Source of the DNA: Caulobacter sp.
GTDB taxonomy: Bacteria; Pseudomonadota; Alphaproteobacteria; Caulobacterales; Caulobacteraceae
Direction: 5' to 3'
DNA: 55,229 nucleotides
NCBI GenBank assembly: GCA_021741355.1
Contig: JAIOXZ010000024.1
Location: 1-55,229 of the forward strand
Position numbers and translations under genes: made by a program. Shown here piece after piece: positions 1-11,242 of the stretch. Every line of letters starts with the position of its first letter. The stretch's first letter is position 1. The notes beneath the pieces were generated by a model, which saw only the letters and a program-made list of their open reading frames with translations, had not been told where the DNA came from and searched no databases.

Positions 1-126
1 CGCGTCGAACGCATGTGGTGCAGGCTCAAAGACTTCCGGCGCGTCGCAACCCGATACGACAAGCTCGCCCGGAACTACCTCTCCGGAGCCCTCCTCGCCG
101 CCACATGCGCCTACTGGCTCAATTGA
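1..126 (+). pseudogene. IS5-family transposase, C-terminal fragment (cut by window edge)
   Basis: The first 41 codons before a TGA encode the end of a DDE transposase, with the stretch RVATRYDKLARNYLSG typical of the C-terminal part of IS5-family (IS427-like group) transposases. The N-terminal part lies outside the window, so it cannot be said whether the gene is intact. A nearly identical copy lies in reverse orientation at the right edge. Family assignment rests on recognising the C-terminal motif only. Confidence 0.85.
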
Positions 127-135
127 GTCCGGACC
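1..135 (+). mobile_element. IS5-family insertion sequence, right (3') end
   Basis: Bases 1-135 match the reverse complement of 55097-55229 over the whole shared length. The element appears to end with GAGTCCGGACC at 135, directly followed by CTAG (136-139), a target sequence used by several IS5-family members. The IS end contains the palindrome CTCAATTGAG around the transposase stop codon. The left end of this copy is outside the window. Confidence 0.75.
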
Positions 136-834
136 CTAGCGCGGGAGGCTGTCGATCCAGTCTGGAAGATCGGCGATAGCGGCCAGCTCGACATAGCGCG
201 GGTGGTCAGTCGGCGCGTTGGCGGCTTCGTGCGCCCAGACGAGCGGGTAGGGAATCAGCGCGCCCCAGCAGCCGGCCTCGAGCGCGGGGATCACGTCCGA
301 CCGCACCGAGTTGCCGGCCATCACGGCCTGCTCCGGACCAGTCCCATGGCGGGCGAAGACCCGGCGGTAGGTGTCGGCGTCCTTCTCGCTGACGATCTCG
401 ACCGCCGCGAACAGATCGCCCAGGCCGCTGGCCGCCAGCTTCGTTTCCTGGTGCAGCAGGTCGCCCTTGGTGATCAGCACCAGCCGGTAGCGCTCCGACA
501 ACTGCGCCAGCGCATGGTCGACACCGGGCAGTGGTTCGACCGGCTCGGTCAGCATCTCGCGGCCGGCGGCGAGGATCTCGCGGATCACGGACGTTTCGAC
601 GGCCCCGTCGGTCAGCTCCATCGCCGTCTCGATCATCGACAGGGTGAAGCCCTTCACCCCGTAGCCGTAGAGGCGAAGGTTGCGCTTTTCGGTCTCGGCC
701 AGCCGCGCCTCGAGGGTCGCCTCGTCGCAATGGGGGCTGAGCAGGTCCGTGAACCGCTTGTGGGTCAGGCGGAACAGCGTCTCGTTGTGCCAGAGGGTGT
801 CGTCGGCATCGAGGCCGACCGTGGTGATGGTCAT
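136..834 (-). CDS. HAD-superfamily hydrolase
   Basis: This is a 232-residue haloacid-dehalogenase superfamily protein, probably a cytosolic phosphatase of unknown substrate. Motif I is GLDADDTLW near the N-terminus, giving Asp9 as nucleophile and Asp11 as general acid. Motif II (LVLITKGD), a motif III lysine (SEKD) and motif IV (GNSVRSDVIPALEAG) follow in the usual order, with a helical cap region between motifs I and II. The length is normal for small HAD phosphatases. Its TAG stop lies inside the CTAG that borders the insertion sequence, so the IS inserted exactly at the gene end and seems to leave the protein complete. Confidence 0.88.
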   Translation of the reverse strand: MTITTVGLDADDTLWHNETLFRLTHKRFTDLLSPHCDEATLEARLAETEKRNLRLYGYGVKGFTLSMIETAMELTDGAVETSVIREILAAGREMLTEPVEPLPGVDHALAQLSERYRLVLITKGDLLHQETKLAASGLGDLFAAVEIVSEKDADTYRRVFARHGTGPEQAVMAGNSVRSDVIPALEAGCWGALIPYPLVWAHEAANAPTDHPRYVELAAIADLPDWIDSLPR

Positions 835-851
835 GGGGTGGGTATTAGCTT

Positions 852-983
852 CCTTCTCCCGGAGGGAGAAGGTGCCGGCAGAGCCGACGGATGAGGGATT
901 ACGGAGAGGATCGGTTCACAGCGTAACCCCTCACCCTCCCAGCGCTCCGCGCCGGGCCCCTCCCTCTCCCGTCCGGGAGAGGG
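852..983. repeat. Palindromic intergenic repeat pair (family B variant)
   Basis: Two inverted units (about 852-897 and 928-983) are separated by roughly 30 bp. Each has an outer hairpin (CTTCTCCCGGAGGGAGAAG in the first unit) and a second hairpin, then a GAGGG tail. They are diverged relatives of the 49-bp units around the DUF559 gene at 46 kb. They fill the space between the HAD gene start and the DUF1272 gene end. Confidence 0.8.
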
Positions 984-986
984 GGT

Positions 987-1217
987 CTAATGCGCTTTCC
1001 GCACCCGCTCCGTGCTGCCCGGGAACTTCGCCAGCAGGGTCGCCGGGCGGGGTGGGCGGACGACCAGGTCGCCGCCGCAGTTGGGGCAACGGCCCTCGAA
1101 GCGCTCGCCCGCGCAGTCCGCGCAGAAGGTGCATTCAAAGCTGCAGATTCGCGCGTCTCCGCCGTTCGGCGACAGGTCGCGGTCGCAACATTCGCAGTTG
1201 GGGCGCATCTGGAGCAT
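987..1217 (-). CDS. DUF1272 domain protein (small zinc-ribbon-like)
   Basis: This 76-residue protein is a DUF1272 family member, recognised from MRPNCECCDRDL, the CSFECTFCADCA cysteine cluster and CPNCGGDLVVRP. Ten cysteines arranged mostly in pairs suggest one or two structural zinc sites; the function is not known. The ATG at 1217 is preferred because GGAGG lies five bases before it; a GTG one codon upstream is too close to that site. It reads away from the serine hydrolase upstream with only 17 bp between them, so the two are probably co-transcribed. Confidence 0.85.
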   Translation of the reverse strand: MLQMRPNCECCDRDLSPNGGDARICSFECTFCADCAGERFEGRCPNCGGDLVVRPPRPATLLAKFPGSTERVRKAH

Positions 1218-1234
1218 CACTGCCTCCGTGCAGA

Positions 1235-2347
1235 TCAGGGCGTGGCCGGGACGGGCGGCGCCAAGGTCTGGACGACCGCCTTGGCCACGATCTTGGCCGC
1301 CGCGTCGCCACCCATGCTGTCGGCGGCGTTGGCGACCACCAGCACGCCATTGCCGCTGGCGGGAAACAGGGCCACGAAGGCGAACCAGTTGCCATCCGAC
1401 CCCGCATGGGTCAGCACCGGTCCGGCGCGGCCGGCGATGGACGGAGGAACGCCCCAGCCAAGAGCGTAGATGGTCTCGCCCTGGGGCGCGTGCAGCAGAC
1501 GGTACGTCTCGGCCTTGAGCAGTTTTCCTCGGCCCTGCTCGCCAGCCAGCTGGTCGATGCAGAACCTGGCCCAGTCTTCCAGCGACAGCCGCACCCCGCC
1601 GCCCGGCATGATCATCTGCGGATTGGCGTCAGCGGTCGTGGAAACCCGGCCGTCGACATGACCGAACAGCTCTCCGGCGCCCGGCGCCTGGTCGTAGTTC
1701 GCCGAGGTCATACCCAGCGGCATGAAGACCTCTTCGCGCATCAGCTGTTCGAAAGGCTTGCCCGTAGCCCGCTCGGCGACAACGCCGGCGAGGATCAGAC
1801 CAGTGTTGGAATAGCTCGCCTCGCCGCGCGCCGGGCCGATCGGGGCCTCGGTCAGAGCCTGTCTCAGATAGGCCAGCCGCTGCTCCGGCAATGGCCGTGT
1901 GTCGCCATAGAAGGTCTGGAAGAAGGTCATGTCGCCGGTGTTCTCGGGCAGGCCCGCCCGGTGCGACAGCAGCTCCAGCAGCGTCACGTCGCGAAATTCC
2001 GGCCGCATGATGGCGGCGAGATCGGGCAGCATCCGCGACAGCGGCGCATCCCATCGCAACACGCCCCGCTCGACCAGGCGCGCGACCATGGTCGCGGTCA
2101 TTGCCTTTCCGTCGGAGCCGATGTTCCAGCGATCGGCGGGCGCGACCGACCCCGCGTCGTCGATCCGGCGCACTCCGCGCACCGCCTGGTCGGCGACCTG
2201 GCCGTCACGGATCACCAGCACGCCCATCGCCGGCACCGCCTTGCCGTCCATCGCCTGGGCGAGGGTCTCCGGCAGTGTCGGCTCGCTCGCCCGCGCCGGC
2301 GCGGCGACGAGAGCGATCAGGCAGGCCAGGGTGGCAAGGCGGAACAT
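1235..2347 (-). CDS. Serine hydrolase, beta-lactamase class C / esterase type, exported
   Basis: This 370-residue protein starts with a signal peptide ending near PARA-SE and continues as a beta-lactamase/transpeptidase-like fold. The SxxK motif is S78-D-G-K81 (in NIGSDGKAM), the YxN motif is in SYSNTG, and HAGSDGN corresponds to the C-terminal HxG/KTG motif. Such proteins are usually periplasmic esterases or D-aminopeptidases rather than true antibiotic-degrading enzymes, and nothing in the context points to resistance. It probably forms a two-gene unit with the DUF1272 gene and is divergent from carA. Confidence 0.88.
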   Translation of the reverse strand: MFRLATLACLIALVAAPARASEPTLPETLAQAMDGKAVPAMGVLVIRDGQVADQAVRGVRRIDDAGSVAPADRWNIGSDGKAMTATMVARLVERGVLRWDAPLSRMLPDLAAIMRPEFRDVTLLELLSHRAGLPENTGDMTFFQTFYGDTRPLPEQRLAYLRQALTEAPIGPARGEASYSNTGLILAGVVAERATGKPFEQLMREEVFMPLGMTSANYDQAPGAGELFGHVDGRVSTTADANPQMIMPGGGVRLSLEDWARFCIDQLAGEQGRGKLLKAETYRLLHAPQGETIYALGWGVPPSIAGRAGPVLTHAGSDGNWFAFVALFPASGNGVLVVANAADSMGGDAAAKIVAKAVVQTLAPPVPATP

Positions 2348-2522
2348 GGGATTCTCCGGGACCAGTTGTCGGCCCTATGACGGCCGGTCCACAACTCGGC
2401 AAGTGAAGCATGTTTCATGGTGCGGTCTGCAGCGCTTCGTGAGACAGCGCGTTTGAATTTGACCCGAGGGGTCCGACTCACTACCAACGCGCCCGTTTGT
2501 CCATCCGCCAGGAACCGATCCC

Positions 2523-3692
2523 ATGACGCAGACCCTGCTCCCCGGCGTCACCGGCGTTCTGGCGCTGGCCGACGGCACGATCCTGCAGGGGATCGGGGTC
2601 GGGGCGACCGGGGCCGCGGTCGGCGAAGTCTGCTTCAACACCGCCATGACCGGCTATCAGGAAATCCTGACCGACCCGTCCTACATGGCCCAGATCGTCG
2701 CCTTCACCTTCCCGCACATGGGCAATGTCGGGACCAACGTCGAGGACCTGGAACAGATCAGCGGCGGCAGTGAGACGGCGGCGCGCGGCGCCATCTTCCG
2801 CGATGTCCCGACAGACCCGGCCAACTGGCGCGCCGACAGCGATCTGGGCAGCTGGATGAGCCGTCGCGGTGTCATTGGCCTGGCCGGGGTCGACACCCGC
2901 GCCCTGACCCGGGTGATCCGCGAGAAGGGCATGCCGCACGCGGTGATCGCCCACAGCCCGGACGGGAGCTTCGACCTCGATGCCCTGGTCGCCCAGGCCC
3001 GCGCCTGGTCCGGCCTCGAAGGGCTGGATCTGGCGAAGGACGCCACCACCCGCCAGACCTTCGTCTGGGACGAGCAGCTGTGGGAATGGGGTGAAGGCTA
3101 CGGCAAGCTCGGGACGCCGAAGTACGAGGTCGTGGTCCTGGACTACGGCGTGAAGCGCAACATCCTGCGCTCGCTGGCCTCGATCGGCGCGCGGGCGACC
3201 GTCGTGCCGGCCGATACGTCGGCGGAAGACATCCTGGCCCGCAAGCCGGACGGCGTCCTGCTGTCGAACGGTCCGGGCGATCCGGCCGCGACGGGCGCCT
3301 ACGCCGTGCCCGAGATCCGCAAGCTGGTCGACAGCGGCACGCCGGTGTTCGGCATCTGCCTCGGCCACCAGATGCTGGCCCTCGCGCTCGGCGCGAAGAC
3401 GGTGAAGATGGAGCAGGGCCACCACGGGGCGAACCACCCGGTGAAGGACCTGACCACCGGCAAGGTCGAGATCGTCTCGATGAACCACGGCTTCACGGTC
3501 GACCGCGAAAGCCTGCCCGCGCCGGTCACCGAGACGCACGTGTCGCTGTTCGACGGCACCAACGCGGGCCTGGCCCTGGCCGACAAGCCGGTGTTCAGCG
3601 TCCAGCACCACCCGGAAGCCTCGCCCGGCCCGACCGACAGCCTCTATCTGTTCGAGCGCTTCGCCGGATTGATGGACAAGGCGAAGGCGTAA
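2523..3692 (+). CDS. carA: Carbamoyl-phosphate synthase small subunit
   Basis: CarA hydrolyses glutamine and channels ammonia to CarB for carbamoyl-phosphate, the precursor of pyrimidines and arginine. The 389 residues comprise the N-terminal CPSase small-chain domain ([17 protein letters not shown]) and a C-terminal class I glutamine amidotransferase domain. The catalytic triad is Cys279 in GICLGHQ, with His363 and Glu365 in HHPEASPGP. The length is normal for the family. The partner gene carB is on the same strand but 1.5 kb away, with three opposite-strand genes between them, so the two are unlikely to be simply co-transcribed. Confidence 0.97.
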   Translation: MTQTLLPGVTGVLALADGTILQGIGVGATGAAVGEVCFNTAMTGYQEILTDPSYMAQIVAFTFPHMGNVGTNVEDLEQISGGSETAARGAIFRDVPTDPANWRADSDLGSWMSRRGVIGLAGVDTRALTRVIREKGMPHAVIAHSPDGSFDLDALVAQARAWSGLEGLDLAKDATTRQTFVWDEQLWEWGEGYGKLGTPKYEVVVLDYGVKRNILRSLASIGARATVVPADTSAEDILARKPDGVLLSNGPGDPAATGAYAVPEIRKLVDSGTPVFGICLGHQMLALALGAKTVKMEQGHHGANHPVKDLTTGKVEIVSMNHGFTVDRESLPAPVTETHVSLFDGTNAGLALADKPVFSVQHHPEASPGPTDSLYLFERFAGLMDKAKA

Positions 3693-3696
3693 CGCG

Positions 3697-3779
3697 AGGG
3701 GACATGTACCCTTTTGGGTACGTGTCCCCTAAAGGTGTTCCGCTCGATTGGGGGACACGTACCTGCGGTACATGTCCCC
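3697..3779. repeat. BIME-like double palindrome (GGGGACATG family), copy 1
   Basis: An imperfect hairpin (3697-3730, arms AGGGGACATGTACCC and GGGTACGTGTCCCCT) is followed after about 20 bp by its near reverse complement (3751-3779). The outer arms GGGGACATGTACC and GGTACATGTCCCC are perfect complements over 13 bp. The copy lies between carA and the convergent small secreted protein. Two related copies are at 36690 and 51558. Confidence 0.9.
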
Positions 3780-3787
3780 GCCAGCCG

Positions 3788-4138
3788 CTACTGCTTGCCT
3801 TCCACCAGCTGGACCGTGAACGGGCCGCTGGTCCAGCTGTCGCCGACGTTGCGGGCCGAGACCGGCGTGCAGATCGGGTTCGGGTAGCCCGGAGGCGCCT
3901 CGCTCGAGAAGGTCAGGCAGACCTGGCTGCCCTTGACCGCCCAGGTCCCCGCCAGCTGCAGGTCGCCCTGGATGCCGGTGAAGCTGTGGTCGGCCTCGTA
4001 GTAGATCTTCGAGGACATGCCGCTGGCGTCGGTGGTGATGGTCGTGTTGCCGATCCGCGAGGCCATGACGTCGTCGGCGGCCAGAACGGCCGAAGCCGAG
4101 AACGCAAGCGCCGCGATGGCGCCGAGCAGAATACGCAT
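3788..4138 (-). CDS. Small exported protein of unknown function
   Basis: This 116-residue protein has a clear signal peptide (MRILLGAIAALAFSASAVLA, cleavage near LAADD). The mature part of about 95 residues appears to be beta-rich, with two cysteines (in SQVCLTF and NPICTPV) that could form a disulphide. No family is recognised, though the pattern resembles small alphaproteobacterial periplasmic proteins that share one DUF-like fold. The gene is convergent with carA, with the palindromic repeat between them. Confidence 0.75.
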   Translation of the reverse strand: MRILLGAIAALAFSASAVLAADDVMASRIGNTTITTDASGMSSKIYYEADHSFTGIQGDLQLAGTWAVKGSQVCLTFSSEAPPGYPNPICTPVSARNVGDSWTSGPFTVQLVEGKQ

Positions 4139-4217
4139 GAACTTCCTCCCTGTTGTTTTCGTCCCTTGAGCGAGTCGTAGTCCCGGCGTGGCCGGGCGGT
4201 CAATTCCGGCGACCGGC

Positions 4218-4433
4218 TCAGCTCTTTACCCACTGGAATACCTCGCCCAGCGGTTTGCCGAACACCTCGGCGATGCGGAAGGCGGCCTCAAGGGTCGGGG
4301 AGTATTTGCCTGCCTCGATCGCGGCGATGGTCTGGCGCGTGACGCCGATCTTCTGGCCAAGCTCCGCCTGGGACATCTCGCCGGCGAGGAAGCGCAGGGT
4401 GCGGATCTGGTTGGTGATAGCCCCCTCAGCCAT
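4218..4433 (-). CDS. XRE-family (Cro/C1-type) transcriptional regulator
   Basis: A 71-residue protein that is almost entirely one helix-turn-helix domain: NQIRTLRFLAGEMSQAELGQKIGVTRQTIAAIEAGKYSPTLE is the standard Cro/C1 layout, with the turn around GVTRQT. Such short regulators often control the adjacent membrane gene. Its start overlaps the end of the upstream membrane-protein gene by eight bases, so the two are translationally coupled. There is no effector domain. Confidence 0.9.
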   Translation of the reverse strand: MAEGAITNQIRTLRFLAGEMSQAELGQKIGVTRQTIAAIEAGKYSPTLEAAFRIAEVFGKPLGEVFQWVKS

Positions 4434-4857
4434 TCCAGCCCCGCCGATAGCTCACCGCCGCCACCAGGCAGCGAACGATTTCCGCCAGGACGATGGCGAA
4501 CAGCGCGGCGTTGACGATGGTCCAGCCCGCGAACCAGACCGGCATGATGGCGGCCGCCACAAGCGTGCCCGCCATGAGCACATAGTAGGCGACGGTGGTC
4601 GAGCGGCGGGTGATCGCGCGGTCCCGCTCGTCGGCCGGCTCACGCACATCTTCCGGCGTGGTGACCCGGAACCATAGATAGCCGACGCCGAGGATCACCA
4701 ACCGCACGACGGAAACCGCGGCGAACAGGGTCAGCAGAAGCAGGTTGGGCGCCACCACGGTCTGGATCGGCGCCATTGCCGCGACGATGAAATAGGGGAC
4801 GTAGGCCACCAGCATCGCCGCCAGCGCCAGCAGGTTTGATTTCTCACGATACGGCAT
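4426..4857 (-). CDS. Four-helix membrane protein paired with the XRE regulator
   Basis: This 143-residue protein has four predicted membrane segments (about residues 8-28, 36-60, 85-105 and 108-135). A cytosolic loop between the second and third carries ADERDRAITRRS, a motif seen in DUF2178-like proteins that pair with small XRE regulators. The ATG at 4857 is chosen because AAGGAG precedes it by seven bases; earlier starts lack this. The protein may sense membrane or envelope state and act through the HTH partner, but this is inference from the pairing only. Confidence 0.78.
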   Translation of the reverse strand: MPYREKSNLLALAAMLVAYVPYFIVAAMAPIQTVVAPNLLLLTLFAAVSVVRLVILGVGYLWFRVTTPEDVREPADERDRAITRRSTTVAYYVLMAGTLVAAAIMPVWFAGWTIVNAALFAIVLAEIVRCLVAAVSYRRGWNG

Positions 4858-5224
4858 GGCCGCTCCTTGCAGGTTCGATAATGTCGACATGATGTAAGCT
4901 AAACATAACATAGAGTCAACTGGATCGAACTCACAACGGCGCGCTAAGGCTCAGCGACTGTCATCCCGGACGGCCCGCAGGGGCGATCCGGGACCCAGAT
5001 TGAATCCCATCCAGGGCGCCTGAAGCCGAATCTGGGTCCCGGCTCTGAGTTTACCCTCGGGCGCGCTCCGCGCGGCCCGGGGGGGCTTCGCCCTGCGGCC
5101 GGGATGACAGTGGGAAAGCGGGTTGCACCCGCCTGAGTCCCTCTCTAAACCGGCCCCTTAACCAGCAGTTTGAACGGGGCCGGGCGCGCAGATCTGCGCG
5201 ACCGCCCTTGTGCGCGAGACGAGC
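4858..5224. other. Gene-free stretch upstream of carB
   Basis: This 367-bp region holds the divergent promoters of the membrane-protein/XRE pair and of carB, plus a long GTCATCCCGG-type repeat at 4959-5109. No open reading frame or structured RNA beyond the repeat is apparent. An AT-rich patch around 4885-4920 is a plausible promoter for the leftward pair. Confidence 0.6.
4959..5109. repeat. GTCATCCCGG palindromic intergenic repeat (family C), copy 1
   Basis: The element starts with TGTCATCCCGG and ends with its complement CCGGGATGACA. Inside is a second inverted pair, CCGGGACCCAGATT and AATCTGGGTCCCGG. The right half is longer than in the copies at 28197 and 37395 because of an extra GC-rich hairpin (about 5050-5100). 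Confidence 0.9.
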
Positions 5225-8512
<3,288 letters not shown>

Positions 8513-8523
8513 GTCTCTGCTCC

Positions 8524-8639
8524 ATCCTCCCCGCAATGCGGGGAGGGGGACCATGCGGAGCATGGTGGAGGGGAGTCCGTGCACCGACTCCCCTCCACCG
8601 CCTCCGGCGGTCCCCCTCCCCAACTGCGTTGGGGAGGAT
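8524..8639. repeat. Modular palindromic repeat (family A), copy 1
   Basis: Two inverted units of about 54 bp meet at a central GTGCAC palindrome. Each unit has an outer hairpin (ATCCTCCCC...GGGGAGG) and an inner hairpin ending in GGTGGAGGGG. The inner stems differ (ATGC-GGAG-CAT on the left, GCC-GGAG-GGC when the right unit is read in the same direction) while the GGAG loop is constant. It sits directly after carB and may act as its transcript end. Confidence 0.92.
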
Positions 8640-8649
8640 TGCGTCAAAG

Positions 8650-9027
8650 ATGGATCTGGAGGTTCGCTTGCCCACGCCCGCCCGCGTCGCCGCTTTGGTC
8701 GCCATGGTCGAGGCCGGCGGCTATGTCGAGGCCATCGAGGCGTTCTACGCCGAGGACGCCACGGCGCAGGAGAACCTCGGGCGCATCCTCAGGGGACGGA
8801 CGGCGCTGGTCGAGAATGAGCGGGCCGCCCTGACCCGGAACAATATCGTCGCGCGCAAGGGTTCCATCGCCTTGGTCGACGGCGATCAGGTGGCCATCCG
8901 GTGGGTGTTCGAGATGACCGACGACGCCGGAACCACGCGCGTGTTGGACGAGATCGCCTGGCAGCGCTGGGACGGAGACCGGATCGTCGAGGAGCGGTTC
9001 TACTACGACCCGTCGCAGATGCGCTGA
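8650..9027 (+). CDS. NTF2-like / SnoaL-type protein
   Basis: This 125-residue protein is a compact alpha+beta cone-fold candidate. Helices at the N-terminus end in YVEAIEAFYAEDATAQEN, a hallmark of SnoaL/NTF2-like proteins, and beta strands follow (VAIRWVFEM, DEIAWQRWDGDRIVEERFYYD). Members bind small hydrophobic ligands or act as isomerases; no catalytic residues can be assigned here. The ATG at 8650 is the first sensible start after the family A repeat. It reads with the flow of the following GST gene. Confidence 0.8.
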   Translation: MDLEVRLPTPARVAALVAMVEAGGYVEAIEAFYAEDATAQENLGRILRGRTALVENERAALTRNNIVARKGSIALVDGDQVAIRWVFEMTDDAGTTRVLDEIAWQRWDGDRIVEERFYYDPSQMR

Positions 9028-9099
9028 GGCTGTCAGGTTATCTGGCTGGACAGGCTTCGGTCGCGCTCTAGCCTCGAGGCTTCAATCGAGGTCGCGTTC

Positions 9100-9765
9100 A
9101 TGCTCACCGTCCATCACCTGAACAACTCCCGCTCCCAGCGCGTGCTGTGGCTGCTGGAGGAGTTGGGGCTCCCGTACGAGATCAGGCACTACCAGCGGGA
9201 CGCGAAGACCATGTTGGCCCCGCCGGCGCTGAAAGCGATCCATCCGCTGGGCAAGTCACCGGTGATCACCGACGGGGCCGCGACCCTGGCGGAGACCGGG
9301 GCCATCGTGGAGACCATCGTCGACGCCTACGGCGGCGGGCGGCTGAAGCCTCCCGCGGGCAGCGAGGACCGGCTGCGCTGGTTCTACTGGCTGCACTACG
9401 CCGAGGGCTCGGCGATGCCGCCGCTGCTGATGAAGCTGGTGTTCACCGCCCTGCCCCAGCGGGCGCCCGTGCTGGTCCGCGGCCTGGTGAAGGGCATTTC
9501 CAGCCAGGCCCTGAAGAGCTTCGTCGACCCGCAGCTGAAGGACCATTTTGACTACTGGGAGGCCGAACTGGGCAAGGCCGAATGGTTCGCCGGCAAGGAT
9601 TTCAGCGCCGCCGACATCATGATGAGCTTCCCCGTCGAGGCCGCCGCCGATCGGGGCGGCGCGCTGGAGGGACGGCCGCGCCTGAAAGCCTTCCTCGAGA
9701 AGATCCACGCTCGCCCCGCCTACAAGGCGGCGCTGGAGAAGGGCGGGCCCTACGCCTACGCCTGA
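9100..9765 (+). CDS. Glutathione S-transferase family protein
   Basis: This 221-residue protein has an N-terminal thioredoxin-like domain (MLTVHHLNNSRSQRVLWLLEELGLPYEIRHY), with the likely glutathione-activating Ser at about position 11. The glutathione-binding NPLGKSPVI-type segment appears as HPLGKSPVITDG and the ETGAIVE stretch follows. The C-terminal helical domain carries the usual FSAADIMMSFPVE motif. It is probably cytosolic with a broad detoxification role. It is convergent with the ammonium transporter gene, leaving six bases between stops. Confidence 0.92.
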   Translation: MLTVHHLNNSRSQRVLWLLEELGLPYEIRHYQRDAKTMLAPPALKAIHPLGKSPVITDGAATLAETGAIVETIVDAYGGGRLKPPAGSEDRLRWFYWLHYAEGSAMPPLLMKLVFTALPQRAPVLVRGLVKGISSQALKSFVDPQLKDHFDYWEAELGKAEWFAGKDFSAADIMMSFPVEAAADRGGALEGRPRLKAFLEKIHARPAYKAALEKGGPYAYA

Positions 9766-9771
9766 GGCCGA

Positions 9772-11079
9772 TCAGACCTGGCTGGCGCGCTCGCCGTGTT
9801 CGGCGAGATCAAGCCCGTCCTCGATGTCGAAGTCGCTGGCGCGCAGCCCGACCAGCCTGCGGGTGAGGGTCAGCAGCACCCAGCTGACGACCACCGACCA
9901 GGCGACCACCGCCAGGACGCCGAGGACCTGGACGCCCAGCTGCGCGACGATGCCGTGGCCCAGGGGCAGGCCCGCGCCGCCGAGGCCCGGGCTGGCCAGC
10001 ACCGAGACCAGCAGCACGCCGAGGATCCCGCCCACGCCGTGGACGGCGAACACGTCCAGGGAGTCGTCGATCTGCAGCCGCTCCTTGACCAGGCCGACGC
10101 AGAAGAAACAGACCACGCTGCCCGCCGCGCCGAGAACAAGACCGCCTGCCGGGCTGATGAAGCCGGAGGCCGGAGTCACGGTGGCCAGGCCGGCGACCAC
10201 GCCGGTGACGGCGCCGATCATGCTGGGCCGGCCGAAACGGATCCACTCCAGCCCGCCCCAGACCAGACCGGCCATACAGGCTGACAGATGGGTGGCGGCG
10301 ATGGCCATGCCCGCGTCGGCGTTGGCGGCCAGGGCGCTGCCGCCGTTGAAACCGAACCAGCCGACCCACAGCAGGCCCGCGCCGATCATCGTCATGCCCG
10401 GATTGTGCGGCGGGATCGCGTGCTTCGGGAAGCCGTCGCGCGGGCCGGCCATCCCGGCGAACAGAAGGGCCGAGGCCCCGGCCGTGGCGTGCACCACCAG
10501 GCCGCCCGCGTAGTCCATGACGCCGAGCTTCGCCAGCCAGCCGCCGCCCCAGATCCAGTGGGTCACCGGGGCGTAGACCCCCAGGAGCCAGAGGCCCGAG
10601 AACAGCAGCACCGCCCGGAACCGCACCCGCTCGACCACCGCCCCGACGATCAGGGCCGGGGTGATCACCGCGAAGGTGGTCTGGAACATAAAGAACACCG
10701 GCTCGGGCAGGGCGCCCACCAGGCTGCCGCGCGGCGCGGCGCCCAGGAAGGCCTTGGCCAGATCCCCCAGCACCGGGCCGGAGCCGGAGAAGGCCAGGCT
10801 GTAGCCGAGGGCGAACCACAGCACCGATCCCAGACAGGCGATGGCGACGCACTGCATCATCACCGACAGCACGTTCTTCTGTCGTACAAGGCCGCCGTAG
10901 AACAGGGCCAGTCCCGGCAGGGTCATCAACAGCACCAGGGCGCTGGACGACAGCACCCAGGCGGTGGCGGCCGGATCGCTGACGACCGGTTGCGCGGCCA
11001 GCGCCAGACCCGGCGCCAGCACCCCCGCCACGAGACCGAGCGCCGCGGCGGCGCCGCGCCAGATGCGTTGTGTGGTCAT
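9772..11079 (-). CDS. amtB: Ammonium transporter (Amt/MEP/Rh family)
   Basis: The 435-residue inner-membrane channel begins with a cleavable signal (ending LALAAQP) as in E. coli AmtB, followed by about eleven membrane helices. Family signatures include PGLALFYGGLVRQKNVLSV, the GxGWF-type segment GWFGFNGGSALAAN and the HAVHG-related DVFAVHGVGGILG with the twin-His pore context. The tail GLDLAEHGERA is the site that normally docks GlnK. No glnK gene is adjacent, unlike the common operon, so PII control must come from an unlinked gene. Confidence 0.95.
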   Translation of the reverse strand: MTTQRIWRGAAAALGLVAGVLAPGLALAAQPVVSDPAATAWVLSSSALVLLMTLPGLALFYGGLVRQKNVLSVMMQCVAIACLGSVLWFALGYSLAFSGSGPVLGDLAKAFLGAAPRGSLVGALPEPVFFMFQTTFAVITPALIVGAVVERVRFRAVLLFSGLWLLGVYAPVTHWIWGGGWLAKLGVMDYAGGLVVHATAGASALLFAGMAGPRDGFPKHAIPPHNPGMTMIGAGLLWVGWFGFNGGSALAANADAGMAIAATHLSACMAGLVWGGLEWIRFGRPSMIGAVTGVVAGLATVTPASGFISPAGGLVLGAAGSVVCFFCVGLVKERLQIDDSLDVFAVHGVGGILGVLLVSVLASPGLGGAGLPLGHGIVAQLGVQVLGVLAVVAWSVVVSWVLLTLTRRLVGLRASDFDIEDGLDLAEHGERASQV

Positions 11080-11242
11080 TGTCGTTTTCCCGCCCCGGAG
11101 CCCTGCAGGCCCTCTTGCTGTCCGGCATAGCTATCAGACGCGCGATCGCAAACAACTGCCTTCCGGCGTCCCGGGCCGACTGGACGCGGCCCCGACTCGC
11201 CGTCACCTTATCGCCGATAACAAAAAGCCGTGGGAGGCAGGG

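Noticed and set aside
1235..2347. Antibiotic-resistance beta-lactamase
   Set aside because: SxxK, YxN and HxG motifs show only the broad class C/esterase superfamily; sequence around the motifs is not that of AmpC, and there is no ampR.
680..2380. Long plus-strand reading frame of 566 codons across the serine hydrolase gene
   Set aside because: It lies antisense to clear genes, is Arg/Pro-rich and has no recognised motif; such frames are common in GC-rich DNA.
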